Assembly (NCBI GenBank): GCA_963737285.1
Contig: CAVTRT010000002.1
Span: 1 to 64,000 of the forward strand
Direction of reading: 5' to 3'
DNA from: Trebonia sp963737285
Lineage (GTDB): Bacteria; Actinomycetota; Actinomycetes; Streptosporangiales; Streptosporangiaceae
DNA length: 64,000 nucleotides
Positions 7,886 to 16,824 of this stretch are shown piece by piece (positions within the stretch are counted from its first letter, which is position 1; every line of letters begins with the position of its first letter). The position numbers and the translations under genes are program-made. The notes below the pieces were generated by a model, which had not been told where the DNA came from, made no database searches, and saw nothing but the letters and a program-made list of their open reading frames with translations.

Positions 7886-8782
7886 ATGGGGGCTGGGGTG
7901 AAGGCTCGTGCGCTGGCCGCCGCGATCGCGGTGGTCGTGGCGGGCGGCTGCTCATCGGTGCAGTCGGCAAGCCATCGGCGTGTGGCCGGCGGCGGCGGAC
8001 TGCCCGGTTTCTGGACTAAGTCCAGATTGCTTGGCGCCCATCCGATGGGCGGGCTTGGGTACCGGCAGGCGAACGCGCACCCGGTCCGGTGCCATGCCGG
8101 GCCGTCCGGGTGCGTGCCGAACGGGCTGGCCCTGCGCGTTGGGGCGCTTTTTTATCATGACGTCGAAGGCGGTCATTACTGCACGGCGAGCGTGGTCGCG
8201 AGCCCGGGACGTGACCTGCTGATCACGGCGGCGCACTGTATCAACAGCGGGAAGGGCGGCGGCTACCGCCAGGACATCGTGTTCATCCCGGACTACCGGG
8301 ACGGCCAGGCGCCGTTTGGCATCTGGACTCCCGCGCGGCTGGTGGTCGCGCCGCAGTGGACAAGTTCGTCCGATCCCAACCTCGACGTCGGCTTCATCGT
8401 GCTCAAGCCGCACGACGGCAAGAACATCCAGCAGGTGCTGGGCGCCAGCCACCTTCGCGTCGACTCCGGATACCGGTACCTGGTGCGGGTCACTGGCTAC
8501 CCGGCGAGCGGGAGCGTTCCGGTCACCTGCGTCAACCCGACAACCCAGCAGAGCGCAAGCCAGCTGCGGTTTGACTGCGGGGGGTACACCGGCGGCACCA
8601 GCGGCAGCCCGTGGGTCACCCATATCGACCCGCGTGCGCGGACCGGCACCATCGTCGGGGTGATCGGCGGCTACCAGCAGGGTGGCAACACCCCGGCCAT
8701 TTCCTACAGCGCCTACCTGGGCGATGCGGTTGCGCAGCTCTACCGGCAGGCAGTCGCAGACGAGGCTGCTTTTGCTGGCTAA
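7886..8782 (+). CDS. Trypsin-like serine protease, lipoprotein (S1 family)
   Basis: 298 residues from ATG 7886 (GTG 7898 also possible). The N-terminus ALAAAIAVVVAGGCSS is a lipoprotein signal with lipobox AGGC, so the enzyme is probably anchored outside the membrane. The catalytic triad is visible: His in LLITAAHC, Asp in DPNLDVGFIVL, Ser in YTGGTSGSPW. The GTSGSP form resembles glutamyl endopeptidase/V8-like S1B proteins, which act on extracellular polypeptides. Paired cysteines (TAAHC, CTAS, PVTC, FDCGG) may form disulfides. It follows the propeller gene by 285 bases and is probably transcribed separately. Confidence 0.88.
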   Translation: MGAGVKARALAAAIAVVVAGGCSSVQSASHRRVAGGGGLPGFWTKSRLLGAHPMGGLGYRQANAHPVRCHAGPSGCVPNGLALRVGALFYHDVEGGHYCTASVVASPGRDLLITAAHCINSGKGGGYRQDIVFIPDYRDGQAPFGIWTPARLVVAPQWTSSSDPNLDVGFIVLKPHDGKNIQQVLGASHLRVDSGYRYLVRVTGYPASGSVPVTCVNPTTQQSASQLRFDCGGYTGGTSGSPWVTHIDPRARTGTIVGVIGGYQQGGNTPAISYSAYLGDAVAQLYRQAVADEAAFAG

Positions 8783-8844
8783 CGCCACGTGAGCCGCGGC
8801 CGCGCGGGCAAATGCCGCTCCCCGGGCCGTGCCAGGATGGCCGT

Positions 8845-10271
8845 GTGACTATTCCGCACTTTGAGCTTGTTGTCCGTGGCGCGACCATCGTCGCGCCAGG
8901 CCACCACGAGATCGCCGATGTTGGGGTGCGATCCGGCCGGATAGCCCAGATTGGCGGTGCGATGACGGGGCGGGAGGAGCTCGACGCCCGCGGCCTGCTG
9001 GTCATTCCTGGCGGCATCGATGCGCACGTTCACCTGGTTTGCGCTGCGCTCGCCGAGGCGGCGGCCGGCGAGCCGATCTGGGTGGATGACTTCTGGACCG
9101 GCTCGCTGGCTGCCTTCGCGGGAGGCATCACGACGATCGGGAACATGACATTCGCGCTGCCTGGTGAGTCGATGACCGCGGCGATCGCGCGGGAGATGGC
9201 GGGTGCCAGCGCTGAGGCGGCCGCGGACTGGTTCTTGCATCCGGTGCTGGCCGGCCTCAGCGACAGCACTGCCGCCGAGGTCGCCAGCCTGGCGCGGGAC
9301 GGGCACGCCAGCATCAAGGTGTTCTTGTCCGATCCGGGCTACGCGGCCGGAACGCCTGGCCTGGCCGACGCGATCGCAGCGGCCGGGCGGGCCGGATCAG
9401 TGACGCTGGTGCACTGCGAGGATGCCGGAATGCTCGCCCGGGCGGGCCGGGATCTGATCGAGTCCGGGCATGGCGCAGTACGCCATTTCCCCGAGGCGCG
9501 CCCGGTTAGCGCCGAGGTCGAAGCCGTCGACCAGGCCATTGAGCTGACCCGCCAGACCGGCGCGCCCGTCTACATCGTCCACCTGTCCTCGGCCGCCGCC
9601 CTAGACCGGTGCCGGCGGGTCGTGCCGCGGGGCTGCCCGTCTACGTGGAGACCAGGCCGCTGTACCTGCACCTGACCCGGGAGCGCTTCGACGAGCCCGA
9701 CGCCGCCAAGTACGTGGGTGCGCCGCCACTGCGGGACCGATGCGACCGCGACGCGCTGTGGCGCGGGCTGGCTGCGGGCGAGATCGATACGGTCTGCAGC
9801 GATCACGCGCCGTGGACGCTTGCCGCCAAGCTCGACCCCGCCCTGGACGTGGTGACGGCGCGGCAAGGTGTCGCCGACCTCGAAACGCTCATGCCGATGC
9901 TGTTCTCCGAAGGCGTCGTGGCCGGGCGGATCTCGCTGGACAGGTTCGTTGAGCTGACCTCATCCAACGCCGCGCGGCTGTTCGGCCTCTATCCGCGCAA
10001 GGCCGCGATTGCCGTCGGCTCCGACGCCGACCTCGCGCTGTGGGACCCGCAAAAGCGCATGACCATCGACGGGGCCCGCCTGCGTTCTCGGGCCGGCTAT
10101 TCGGTGTATGACGGCTGGACGGTCCAGGGCTGGCCGCGGTTCGTGATCCGCCGCGGCCAGGTCGTGCTGGCCGACGGCGACTGCCTGGCGCGGCCGGGAC
10201 AAGGCCAGTGGATCCGCCGGGCCACGGCAGCCGCCCGGCCGCCAATCACGCCATCCGGCTATGCCACTTAG
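8845..10271 (+). CDS. Dihydropyrimidinase/hydantoinase-like amidohydrolase, one frameshift
   Basis: GTG 8845 with AGGA nearby. Read through a one-base deletion near 9620 it gives ~475 residues, the usual length. The metal site is complete: HVH at residues 61-63, Lys158 in SIKVFLS (carboxylated bridge), His190 in LVHCEDAG, His246 in YIVHLSS, and after the shift Asp in CSDHAPW. The enzymes hydrolyse cyclic amides such as dihydropyrimidines, hydantoin or allantoin. The substrate here is not evident, and allantoinase- or dihydroorotase-like activity is possible. After the shift the second part starts near AAGLPVYVETRPLYLHLT. The gene precedes a split-transketolase/crotonase operon. The shift may be a sequencing error. 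Confidence 0.82.
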
Positions 10272-10309
10272 CCAATGATCACCGCTGGTCCGCACGTTGC
10301 CAGGGATGA

Positions 10310-10323
10310 CCGCCTATAGGCGG
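10310..10323 (+). terminator. Short hairpin after the amidohydrolase
   Basis: CCGCC-TATA-GGCGG is a small perfect stem about 40 bases after the stop. It is a weak terminator candidate. Confidence 0.3.
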
Positions 10324-10390
10324 CCCCCAGCGCACGTATCGGAGCAGCCAGGGGCATATACACTCGCGTGCCGTCCCCGCTGAGCAGTTG

Positions 10391-10419
10391 TTGACAACGC
10401 ACTCGATTCCGCGCATGAT
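10391..10419 (+). promoter_or_regulatory. Sigma-70-like promoter of the transketolase operon
   Basis: TTGACA (10391-10396) and CATGAT (10414-10419) are separated by exactly 17 bases and sit ~40 bases before the first gene. It is the best -35/-10 pair I see in the window. Confidence 0.6.
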
Positions 10420-10460
10420 GTGGCTATGCCACTTTTCCACTTCTGGCGAAGGACGGTTCG

Positions 10461-11300
10461 ATGAGTGCGACGCTGCACGTCTCCGACCCGGGGACTACCT
10501 GGACCGTGCCAGACCCGCGTGAACTGGCCATGCGGATCCGCCTGCGGGCCGTGCGGATGGTTGCCCCTCAGGGATTCGGCTATCTCGGCCAGGCACTGTC
10601 GTCCGCCGAGCAGGTGGCGGCCATCTTCGCCCGCGCCCGTCCAGGCGTGGACCGGCTCGTCTGCTCGCCGGGGCACTACATCATCGGCCCATTCGCGGCA
10701 GCGGCCGAGGTAGGGCTGCTCGGCGACGATCTGCTCTCCACCTACGGGCGCAACGGCTCGCCGATCGAGGCCATCGGAACTGAGCGCTCGCCCGTCGTGG
10801 ACTACACCTGCGGCTCGCTCGGCCAGGGGCTGTCGGCGGCCGTGGGGTTCGCCCTGGCCGACCGGCTGCGCGGGTCGGACGCGCGGATCTTCACCATGGT
10901 CAGCGACGGCGAACTGGAGGAGGGGCAGGTCTGGGAGGCCGCCCTGTTCGCAGCCCACCACCGTCTGGACCGGCTGGTGGTGCTGCTGGACGCCAACAAC
11001 TCACAAGTGGACGGCCCCGTCGACGCCATCACGACGATCGAGCCTATCGCCGAGAAATGGGCGGCGTTCGGCTGGCACGTGCAAGATCTCGATGGCCATG
11101 ACGTCGATGCCGTGATCAAGGCCCTAGATGATGCTGGCAAGGGGGACCGCCCGGCCGTCGTGATATGCCGGACATCAACCACGCACGGCCTGGACTGCCT
11201 TCCCCCGGACGCCGACGGTCACTTCATCAAGCTGCCGCCAGAACTAGCCAAGGCCGCGATCGACGAACTTACCGGCAAGCTGGAGGCCCTGAATGCGTGA
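10461..11300 (+). CDS. Transketolase, N-terminal (thiamine diphosphate-binding) subunit
   Basis: 279 residues from ATG 10461. This half carries the diphosphate-binding motif SDGELEEGQ...LLDANN (residues ~148-180, Asp149 and Asn179/180 as metal ligands). The start region resembles split transketolases found outside central metabolism, such as those acting on apulose phosphate. It overlaps the next gene by eight bases, so the two halves are translationally coupled and should form an alpha2beta2 enzyme that moves two-carbon ketol units. The full-length housekeeping tkt is at 49.4 kb, so this pair is probably a specialised catabolic enzyme. Confidence 0.88.
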   Translation: MSATLHVSDPGTTWTVPDPRELAMRIRLRAVRMVAPQGFGYLGQALSSAEQVAAIFARARPGVDRLVCSPGHYIIGPFAAAAEVGLLGDDLLSTYGRNGSPIEAIGTERSPVVDYTCGSLGQGLSAAVGFALADRLRGSDARIFTMVSDGELEEGQVWEAALFAAHHRLDRLVVLLDANNSQVDGPVDAITTIEPIAEKWAAFGWHVQDLDGHDVDAVIKALDDAGKGDRPAVVICRTSTTHGLDCLPPDADGHFIKLPPELAKAAIDELTGKLEALNA

Positions 11301-12297
11301 GCCGCCCTACCCCACTGAGCTGAAGCCCTACGGCCGGGCACTGGTGGACCTGGCCCGTCGGCGCGAGGAGATACTGTGCCTCAGCGGAGACCTGACCAAG
11401 CAATGTGAGGTCGACCTGTTCCAGGCCGCACTCCCGGAGCGGTTCATCCACGGCGGCATGGCCGAGGCGAACATGATCGGAATGGCCGGCGCGCTCGCCC
11501 GCAGCGGCTACATCCCCTTCGTGCACACGTTCGGTGTCTTCGCCACCCGCAGGCCCCTGGACCAGATCGCCAACGCCATCGCATACCCCAACCTGCCGGT
11601 GCGCATCATCGGCTTCATGCCCGGCGTGTCGACGCCGGGAGGGCCAAGTCACCAGGCCATCGACGACGTCGCGCTGATGCGGGCGCTGCCCAACATGACG
11701 GTTGTGGACGTCGCGGACGCCGTCGAGACCCGCCAGGTCGCCGAGGCCATCGTGGACGTGCCGGGCCCGGTGTACGTCCGGCTCAAGCGCGGTGAGATCC
11801 CGGTCATCTTCGACGACGACCACGTGCTGAACCTCAGCCGGGCCGAAGTCCTCATGCCCGGCGCGGACGTGGCCCTGTTCGCCAGCGGGATGATGCTCGC
11901 CGCCGCGCTGGCCGCGGCGCGAACGCTCGGGGAGCACGACGTTTGCGTGTCGGTCATCAACGTGCCGGTCATCAAGCCCCTTGACGTGGCCACCGTGCGG
12001 GACGCGGCCGCTGCGGCGAAGATCGTGGTCACCGCCGAGAACCACACCGTCATCGGCGGTCTCGGCTCGGCCGTCGCCGAGACGATCGCAGAGGCGGGAC
12101 TCGGCCGGCCACTGCGCCGGGTCGGGCTGCGGGACACCTTTGCGGAAGGATCGCTCAGCGGCCCCTACCTGTTCGACAAGTACGGCCTGTCGACCGCGAC
12201 GCTCATCGAGACGATCTGGTCGGCACTGGGCAGGCCCGGCCCGGCACCTTCCGCGCCGGCCGTCTCCGCCGAGAGCGGCGAGTACTCGCCCGTCTGA
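11293..12297 (+). CDS. Transketolase, C-terminal (pyrimidine-binding) subunit
   Basis: 334 residues. The catalytic Glu lies in GGMAEANMIGMAGALA (Glu58), which activates the thiamine ring bound in the partner subunit. A typical transketolase C-domain follows (ENHTVIGGLGSAVAE, VGLRDTFAEGS). The C-terminal ~25 residues are Pro/Ala/Ser-rich and likely disordered. The start ATG 11293 overlaps the end of the N-subunit gene. A crotonase-fold gene follows after 99 bases and is probably in the same operon. Confidence 0.88.
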   Translation: MREPPYPTELKPYGRALVDLARRREEILCLSGDLTKQCEVDLFQAALPERFIHGGMAEANMIGMAGALARSGYIPFVHTFGVFATRRPLDQIANAIAYPNLPVRIIGFMPGVSTPGGPSHQAIDDVALMRALPNMTVVDVADAVETRQVAEAIVDVPGPVYVRLKRGEIPVIFDDDHVLNLSRAEVLMPGADVALFASGMMLAAALAAARTLGEHDVCVSVINVPVIKPLDVATVRDAAAAAKIVVTAENHTVIGGLGSAVAETIAEAGLGRPLRRVGLRDTFAEGSLSGPYLFDKYGLSTATLIETIWSALGRPGPAPSAPAVSAESGEYSPV

Positions 12298-12396
12298 CCT
12301 CAACCTCGTCGGGGAGTACGCATGAGCGCCGTGGCCATACGGTAGCCGGCCCGCGCATCTTTGTCCCTTTTCATAGTCACACGCTGGAGGATCGCC

Positions 12397-13257
12397 ATGT
12401 CACTGCAGGAATTCGCCCCCACTCCCCGTTTCGAGGACTACCGGGAGACGTTCAAGGACTTCTTTCGCATGGAGCGCCGGGACGACGGCGTCCTGCTCGT
12501 CCAGGCACATACCGTTGGCGGTCCCATCCAGCTCAGCGTGCAGAACCACCGCGCGCTCGGCCAGATGCTGAAGACCGTCGGCGCCGACCCGGACAACGAG
12601 ATCCTCATCCTCACCGGATCCGGACAGGAGTTCATGATGAGCTCCGACCCCGAGGGCTTCGCCCTCGAAGAGGCCGACATGGAGCACTGGGCGTATGAGT
12701 ATGCCTACAAGGACGGGCGGATCAACGTCAGCTCCCTGGTCAACGACCTGGAGATCCCGACGATCGGCCTGCTCAACGGACCTGGCTTCCACCCCGAGAT
12801 CGTGCTGATGTGCGACCTCACCCTCGCTGCGGACGACGCCACCATCTTTGACCTGCACTACGACATCGGCTCGGTGCCCGCCGACGGCATCCACAACGCC
12901 TTCCAGGAGCTCCTCGGCGTCAAGCGCGCCGCGTACGCCCTGCTCACCGGCGAGGCGATCAGCGCCCAGCAGGCCCTGGAATGGGGAATGGTCAACGAGG
13001 TGCTGCCGCGCGACCAGCTGATCAGCCGCGCTTACAAGATCGCCGACCACATCATGACCCAGCCCAGGACCACCCGCCGGCTGACCACCCAGATCATCCG
13101 GCGCCCGTGGAAGCAGCGGATCGTCAACGACCTCGACGGCGGGTTCGGCATCCAGATGTTCGGCCACATCGCCAAGAAGCGCGCCGTCCACGGCGAGCAG
13201 CACATCCGCTCGACGGTCGACTACGTCCGTGAAGGCCGCAAGAACAACTTCGACTGA
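12397..13257 (+). CDS. Crotonase-superfamily hydrolase, 6-oxocamphor hydrolase-like
   Basis: ATG 12397 with GGAGGA at 12385-12390 gives 286 residues. The fold is crotonase (LLNGPGFHPEI, AYALLTGEAISAQQALEWGMVNEVLPRD), but the acyl-CoA hydratase glutamates are not evident. Instead His38 (AHTVGG), His132 (FHPE), His154 (DLHYDIG) and Asp163 (ADGIH) line up in order with the catalytic residues I recall for 6-oxocamphor hydrolase (H45, H122, H145, D154). That enzyme cleaves a C-C bond in a cyclic beta-diketone without CoA. A ring-opening hydrolase is therefore a better guess than enoyl-CoA hydratase. Its neighbours are the split transketolase and an amidohydrolase. Confidence 0.8.
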   Translation: MSLQEFAPTPRFEDYRETFKDFFRMERRDDGVLLVQAHTVGGPIQLSVQNHRALGQMLKTVGADPDNEILILTGSGQEFMMSSDPEGFALEEADMEHWAYEYAYKDGRINVSSLVNDLEIPTIGLLNGPGFHPEIVLMCDLTLAADDATIFDLHYDIGSVPADGIHNAFQELLGVKRAAYALLTGEAISAQQALEWGMVNEVLPRDQLISRAYKIADHIMTQPRTTRRLTTQIIRRPWKQRIVNDLDGGFGIQMFGHIAKKRAVHGEQHIRSTVDYVREGRKNNFD

Positions 13258-13267
13258 GGACCCGCAC

Positions 13268-13445
13268 CGTGCTGCTGACCACCCACGACATGACCGAGGT
13301 AAGCCGCCTGACGCAGCGGGTCGTCCTCATCGACACCGGACGCGACGAGGATCGGCTACCTGGTTGGCGGCCGTCGTCGGCGGCATCGGGGTCGCGGCTC
13401 GGCTGGTACCTCGCCCTGCGCAAGTACGGATCTGTCGGCGGATAA
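13268..13445 (+). pseudogene. Fused remnants of an ABC-2 transporter (ATPase and permease ends)
   Basis: VLLTTHDMTEVSRLTQRVVL followed by IDTGR is the H-loop and C-terminal part of a drug-type ABC ATPase. About 90 bases later, in another frame, WYLALRKYGSVGG and a stop look like the extreme C-terminus of an ABC-2 permease. Everything between and before is gone, consistent with a large deletion. It begins ten bases after the crotonase-like gene, so the operon may once have included an exporter. Confidence 0.6.
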
Positions 13446-13470
13446 CTCACGGGGGGGACTAGACGACAAA

Positions 13471-13486
13471 GTAAGGCATGCCTTAC
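13471..13486. promoter_or_regulatory. Putative iron box (DtxR/IdeR/DmdR type)
   Basis: GTAAGGCATGCCTTAC is a perfect 16-bp palindrome with TAAGG arms like the actinobacterial iron box, ending ten bases before the efeUO start. Fe2+-loaded regulator bound here would block the promoter, so the efe operon would be induced by iron shortage. No Shine-Dalgarno fits between the box and GTG 13497, so the transcript may be leaderless. Confidence 0.7.
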
Positions 13487-13496
13487 CTTAGATCCC

Positions 13497-15575
13497 GTGA
13501 ATTGGGCCGATAGTGTTCCGAATCTGCTCATCGGGCTCCGCGAGGGCCTGGAGGCCGGGCTTGTCGTCAGCATCCTGCTGGCGGCGGTGAAGAAGATTCC
13601 GAGAGCCGACGGGAAGCAGGCGTCCACCGCGCCCATATGGCTGGGCGCGCTCGGGGCCGTGATGCTCGCCGGCAGCTTCGCCGCGGTACTGACGTACTCC
13701 ACCAACGTCTTGTCAAGCAGCGGCCAGGAGGCCGTCGGCGGGCTGCTCAGCGTGTTCGCGGTGGGCCTGGTCAGCTGGATGATCTTCTGGATGCGCCGCA
13801 CCGCGCGAACCCTGTCGGCCCAGATCAGGCAGGAGGTCGCCCGCGCCGCGGCGATAGGGGCGGGGGCACTGACGGTCACCGCGTTCTTGTCGGTCGGCCG
13901 TGAGGGCCTGGAGACCACCTTGTTCCTGTGGACGGCGGCGCGGGCGTCCGGGCAGACGGTCGGGCCGCTCGTCGGGGCGGCCATCGGCATCGCGGCGGCG
14001 ATCGCACTGTGCTGGGGCCTGTACAACCGGGCGGTCAAGCTGAACCTCGGGGTGTTCTTCAGCCGCACCGCGGTCTTCCTCATCGTGATCGCCGCCGGGG
14101 TGCTCGCCTACGGTTTGGGCGACCTGCAGGACGCGAGCCTGTTGCCGGGCCACGCCTGGGTCGCGTTCGACCTGTCCGGGCACATTGACACCGGCGCCTG
14201 GTGGGTCTCGATCATCAGCGGCATCACCGACCTGTCGCCGACAATGACCGTCTTGCAGGTCACCGCGTGGATCGTCTACCTGGTGGTCGTCCTTTGGAAC
14301 TTCCTGCGCGCCCCCGTGTCAAGCACCGAGCCCGCCAAGTCGGCGCAGGCCACTGGGGCTGGCGGGGCGGACCTGGCGACGCGCCCGAGCCGCTGGGAGC
14401 TGCTCGCCGGGCAGCGGACGTGGACGGTCGCCGGGGTGCTCGTGGTGGTGCCCGCGCTGGCCGCCGGGACGACGATCGCCGCGCTGCCGACCGCCAGCTC
14501 CGCCTCGTCCACCGTGACCGTCACCAACACGTCCTGCGGCGACGACTTCACGAGCGCGCACGCGGGGACGCAGACGTTCACCGTCGCCAACAACTCAAGC
14601 GCCTCCGGGGAGATCAACCTGCTGGACTCAAGCGGCGGGATCGTCGGGGAGATCGAGACGCTCGGCCCGGCGACGAGCGCCCCGCTGTCGGTCACGCTAG
14701 GTGACGGCACTTACACGCTGGCCTGCTTCATGTCCGGGAAGGCCGCGATGTCCTCGGCACCGGTGACGGTCAGCGGGACGACCACCGCCGCGACCCCGGT
14801 GGCCCCCGCGCCCGTCACGGCGGCCGAGCTCACGCCGCCAAACAACTCCTACCAGGCCTACGCCGCCGGCGTCCTGGTCAAGCTGGAGGCCGACGTCGCG
14901 CTCATTCAAGGCGACCTGAAGGCCGGCCACATCGCCAGGGCCAAGGTTGACTGGCTGGCCGCGCAGCTGGAGTGGGAGCGTGTCGGCGCGTCGTACGACA
15001 GCTTCGGCCAGCTCGGCCTCGATGTCGACCTGCTGCCGACCACGCTGCCGCAAGGCGTCCATGACCCGGGCTTCATCGGGCTGCACCGCCTGGAGTACGG
15101 CCTGTGGAACGGGCAGAGCGCGTCGGCGCTGCTGCCGGTGGCGAACCAGCTGGCGGCGAACGTCGCCGCGGTGCGCAAGAACCTGTCCAGCGTCAACCTC
15201 GCCGGCGACCCCGCGCAGCTGCCGATCCGCGCGCACGAGATCCTCGAGGACGCGCTGCGCGACCACCTGTCCGGCATTGACGACCAGGGCGCGGGCGCGG
15301 CCTACCCGATGACGTACGCCGACCTGCAGGTCGACGAGGTCGTGGTCGGCTACCTCGGCTCGCTCATCTCCACCCGGCAGCCTGGCCTGCTGCAGACGAT
15401 CCAAAGCGAGCAGGCGGCCCTGGCCAACGCGCTGCTCGCCACCCGCTCGGGTGCCCAGTGGCGCACTCCCGCGCAGGTGCCGCTGCGCACGCGACAAGCC
15501 GTCGACTCAGCTATCGGGGTGCTGCTGGAGTCGCTCTCGTCCGTCCCGGACCTTCTTGAGGTGAGGAACCCATGA
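13497..15575 (+). CDS. efeU: EfeU-EfeO fusion: iron permease joined to its cupredoxin/M75 partner
   Basis: 692 residues. Residues 1-~285 are an FTR1/EfeU permease with about seven membrane helices and both REGLE iron-binding motifs (R15-E19, R135-E139). A linker with another membrane segment (~310-335) leads to an EfeO-like extracellular part: a cupredoxin-like domain (TVTVTNTSCGDDF to ~430) and a helical M75 domain with HRLE (HxxE motif) in LHRLEYGLW and RAHEILEDALRDH. EfeO normally is a separate periplasmic or lipoprotein subunit that hands iron to EfeU. Here the two are one chain. efeB follows with a 4-base overlap. Confidence 0.9.
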   Translation: MNWADSVPNLLIGLREGLEAGLVVSILLAAVKKIPRADGKQASTAPIWLGALGAVMLAGSFAAVLTYSTNVLSSSGQEAVGGLLSVFAVGLVSWMIFWMRRTARTLSAQIRQEVARAAAIGAGALTVTAFLSVGREGLETTLFLWTAARASGQTVGPLVGAAIGIAAAIALCWGLYNRAVKLNLGVFFSRTAVFLIVIAAGVLAYGLGDLQDASLLPGHAWVAFDLSGHIDTGAWWVSIISGITDLSPTMTVLQVTAWIVYLVVVLWNFLRAPVSSTEPAKSAQATGAGGADLATRPSRWELLAGQRTWTVAGVLVVVPALAAGTTIAALPTASSASSTVTVTNTSCGDDFTSAHAGTQTFTVANNSSASGEINLLDSSGGIVGEIETLGPATSAPLSVTLGDGTYTLACFMSGKAAMSSAPVTVSGTTTAATPVAPAPVTAAELTPPNNSYQAYAAGVLVKLEADVALIQGDLKAGHIARAKVDWLAAQLEWERVGASYDSFGQLGLDVDLLPTTLPQGVHDPGFIGLHRLEYGLWNGQSASALLPVANQLAANVAAVRKNLSSVNLAGDPAQLPIRAHEILEDALRDHLSGIDDQGAGAAYPMTYADLQVDEVVVGYLGSLISTRQPGLLQTIQSEQAALANALLATRSGAQWRTPAQVPLRTRQAVDSAIGVLLESLSSVPDLLEVRNP

Positions 15576-16809
15576 CCCCCAGTCGCCGCAACTTCCTGAA
15601 GGGCGCCGTATCAGGCGCGGCCGGGACCGCCCTGGCCGGCGGGGTGCTGATCGGCGGCGCGCACGCCGACGCCGACGCCGCGACAACTGGTGACACGATC
15701 GCTGAGGCGGCGGCCTACCCGTTCCACGGGCCGAACCAGGCGGGCATCCTGGCGCCCACGCCGGCTGGCAAGCAGGCGGCGTCGATTGTCGCGGCGTTCG
15801 ACGTGGTGGGGACCAGCAGGACAGAGCTCACCGCCCTGCTGCAGACGCTGACCTCGCTGGCGCGGACCCTCACGACCGGCGGCCCCATGCCCACCCTGGG
15901 GATCTCCGCGCCGCCAGCCGACAGCGACGTGCTCGGGCCGTCGATGCCAGCCGACGGGCTGACGATCACCGTCGGCTTCGGCTCGAGCCTGTTCGACGAG
16001 CGCTTCGGCCTGGCCAGCCAAAAGCCGCTGAAGCTGACCGGGATGACCGCGTTCCCGAACGACGCCCTCGAGGCCGCCTGGACCGGCGGTGACCTGTCGC
16101 TGCAGATCTGCGCCAACCACGCGGACGCGGTCCACCACGCGCTGCGCCTGATCGCCAAGCACACTAGGGGCTGGATGCAGCCGCGGTGGAAGATGCAGGG
16201 CTACGCCTCGCCGCCCCGGCCGTCGGGAACCCCCAGGAACCTGCTGGGGTTCAAGGACGGCACCGCGAACCCGACGGGCCCCTGGCCTCCGAGCTGGTCT
16301 GGGTGGACGATCCCGCCCAGCCCGCCTGGACGCAGGGCGGCACCTACCAGGTGGTCCGGCTGATCCGGATGCTGGTGGAGTTCTGGGACCGGGTGTCGAT
16401 CAACGAGCAGGAGACGATGTTCGGCCGGCGGCGCGACAGCGGGGCCCCGCTGGACGGCAACAGCGAGTTCGACACGCCTGACTACGCGGCCGACCCGCAC
16501 GGGAAGGTCATCCCGCTGGACTCCCACATCCGGCTGGCCAACCCGCGGACGACGGCCACCGCGGACCAGCGGCTGATCCGCCGGTCATACAACTACGACC
16601 TCGGCTTCGACGTAAACGGCAACATGCAGACCGGGCACGTTTTCATCGCCTACCAGCAAGACATCCAGCGGCAGTTCGAGACCGTTCAGACGCGGCTGAT
16701 CAACGAGCCGCTAGTCGACTACGTGCAGCCGTTCGGCGGCGGCTACTTCTTCGTGCTGCCGGGCGTGGCGGACGCCAGCGACTGGTACGGCCGCATACTG
16801 CTCGCGTAA
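15572..16809 (+). CDS. efeB: EfeB, Tat-exported DyP-type heme peroxidase, one frameshift
   Basis: ATG 15572 overlaps the efeUO stop (ATGA). The N-terminus SRRNFLKGAVSGAAG is a twin-arginine signal. The DyP motif GFKDGTANP is present, then the frame breaks at 16279-16282 where a C run is one base short. The next frame continues LASELVWVDDP, GGTYQVVRLIRMLVEFWDR, LDSHIRLANPR (with the likely proximal heme His), ending ~411 residues. EfeB oxidises Fe2+ or releases iron from heme outside the membrane and works with EfeU/EfeO. Its reading continuity either side of the break argues for an assembly error or slippage. Confidence 0.85.
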
Positions 16810-16824
16810 CGTACGCTAAGCCAC

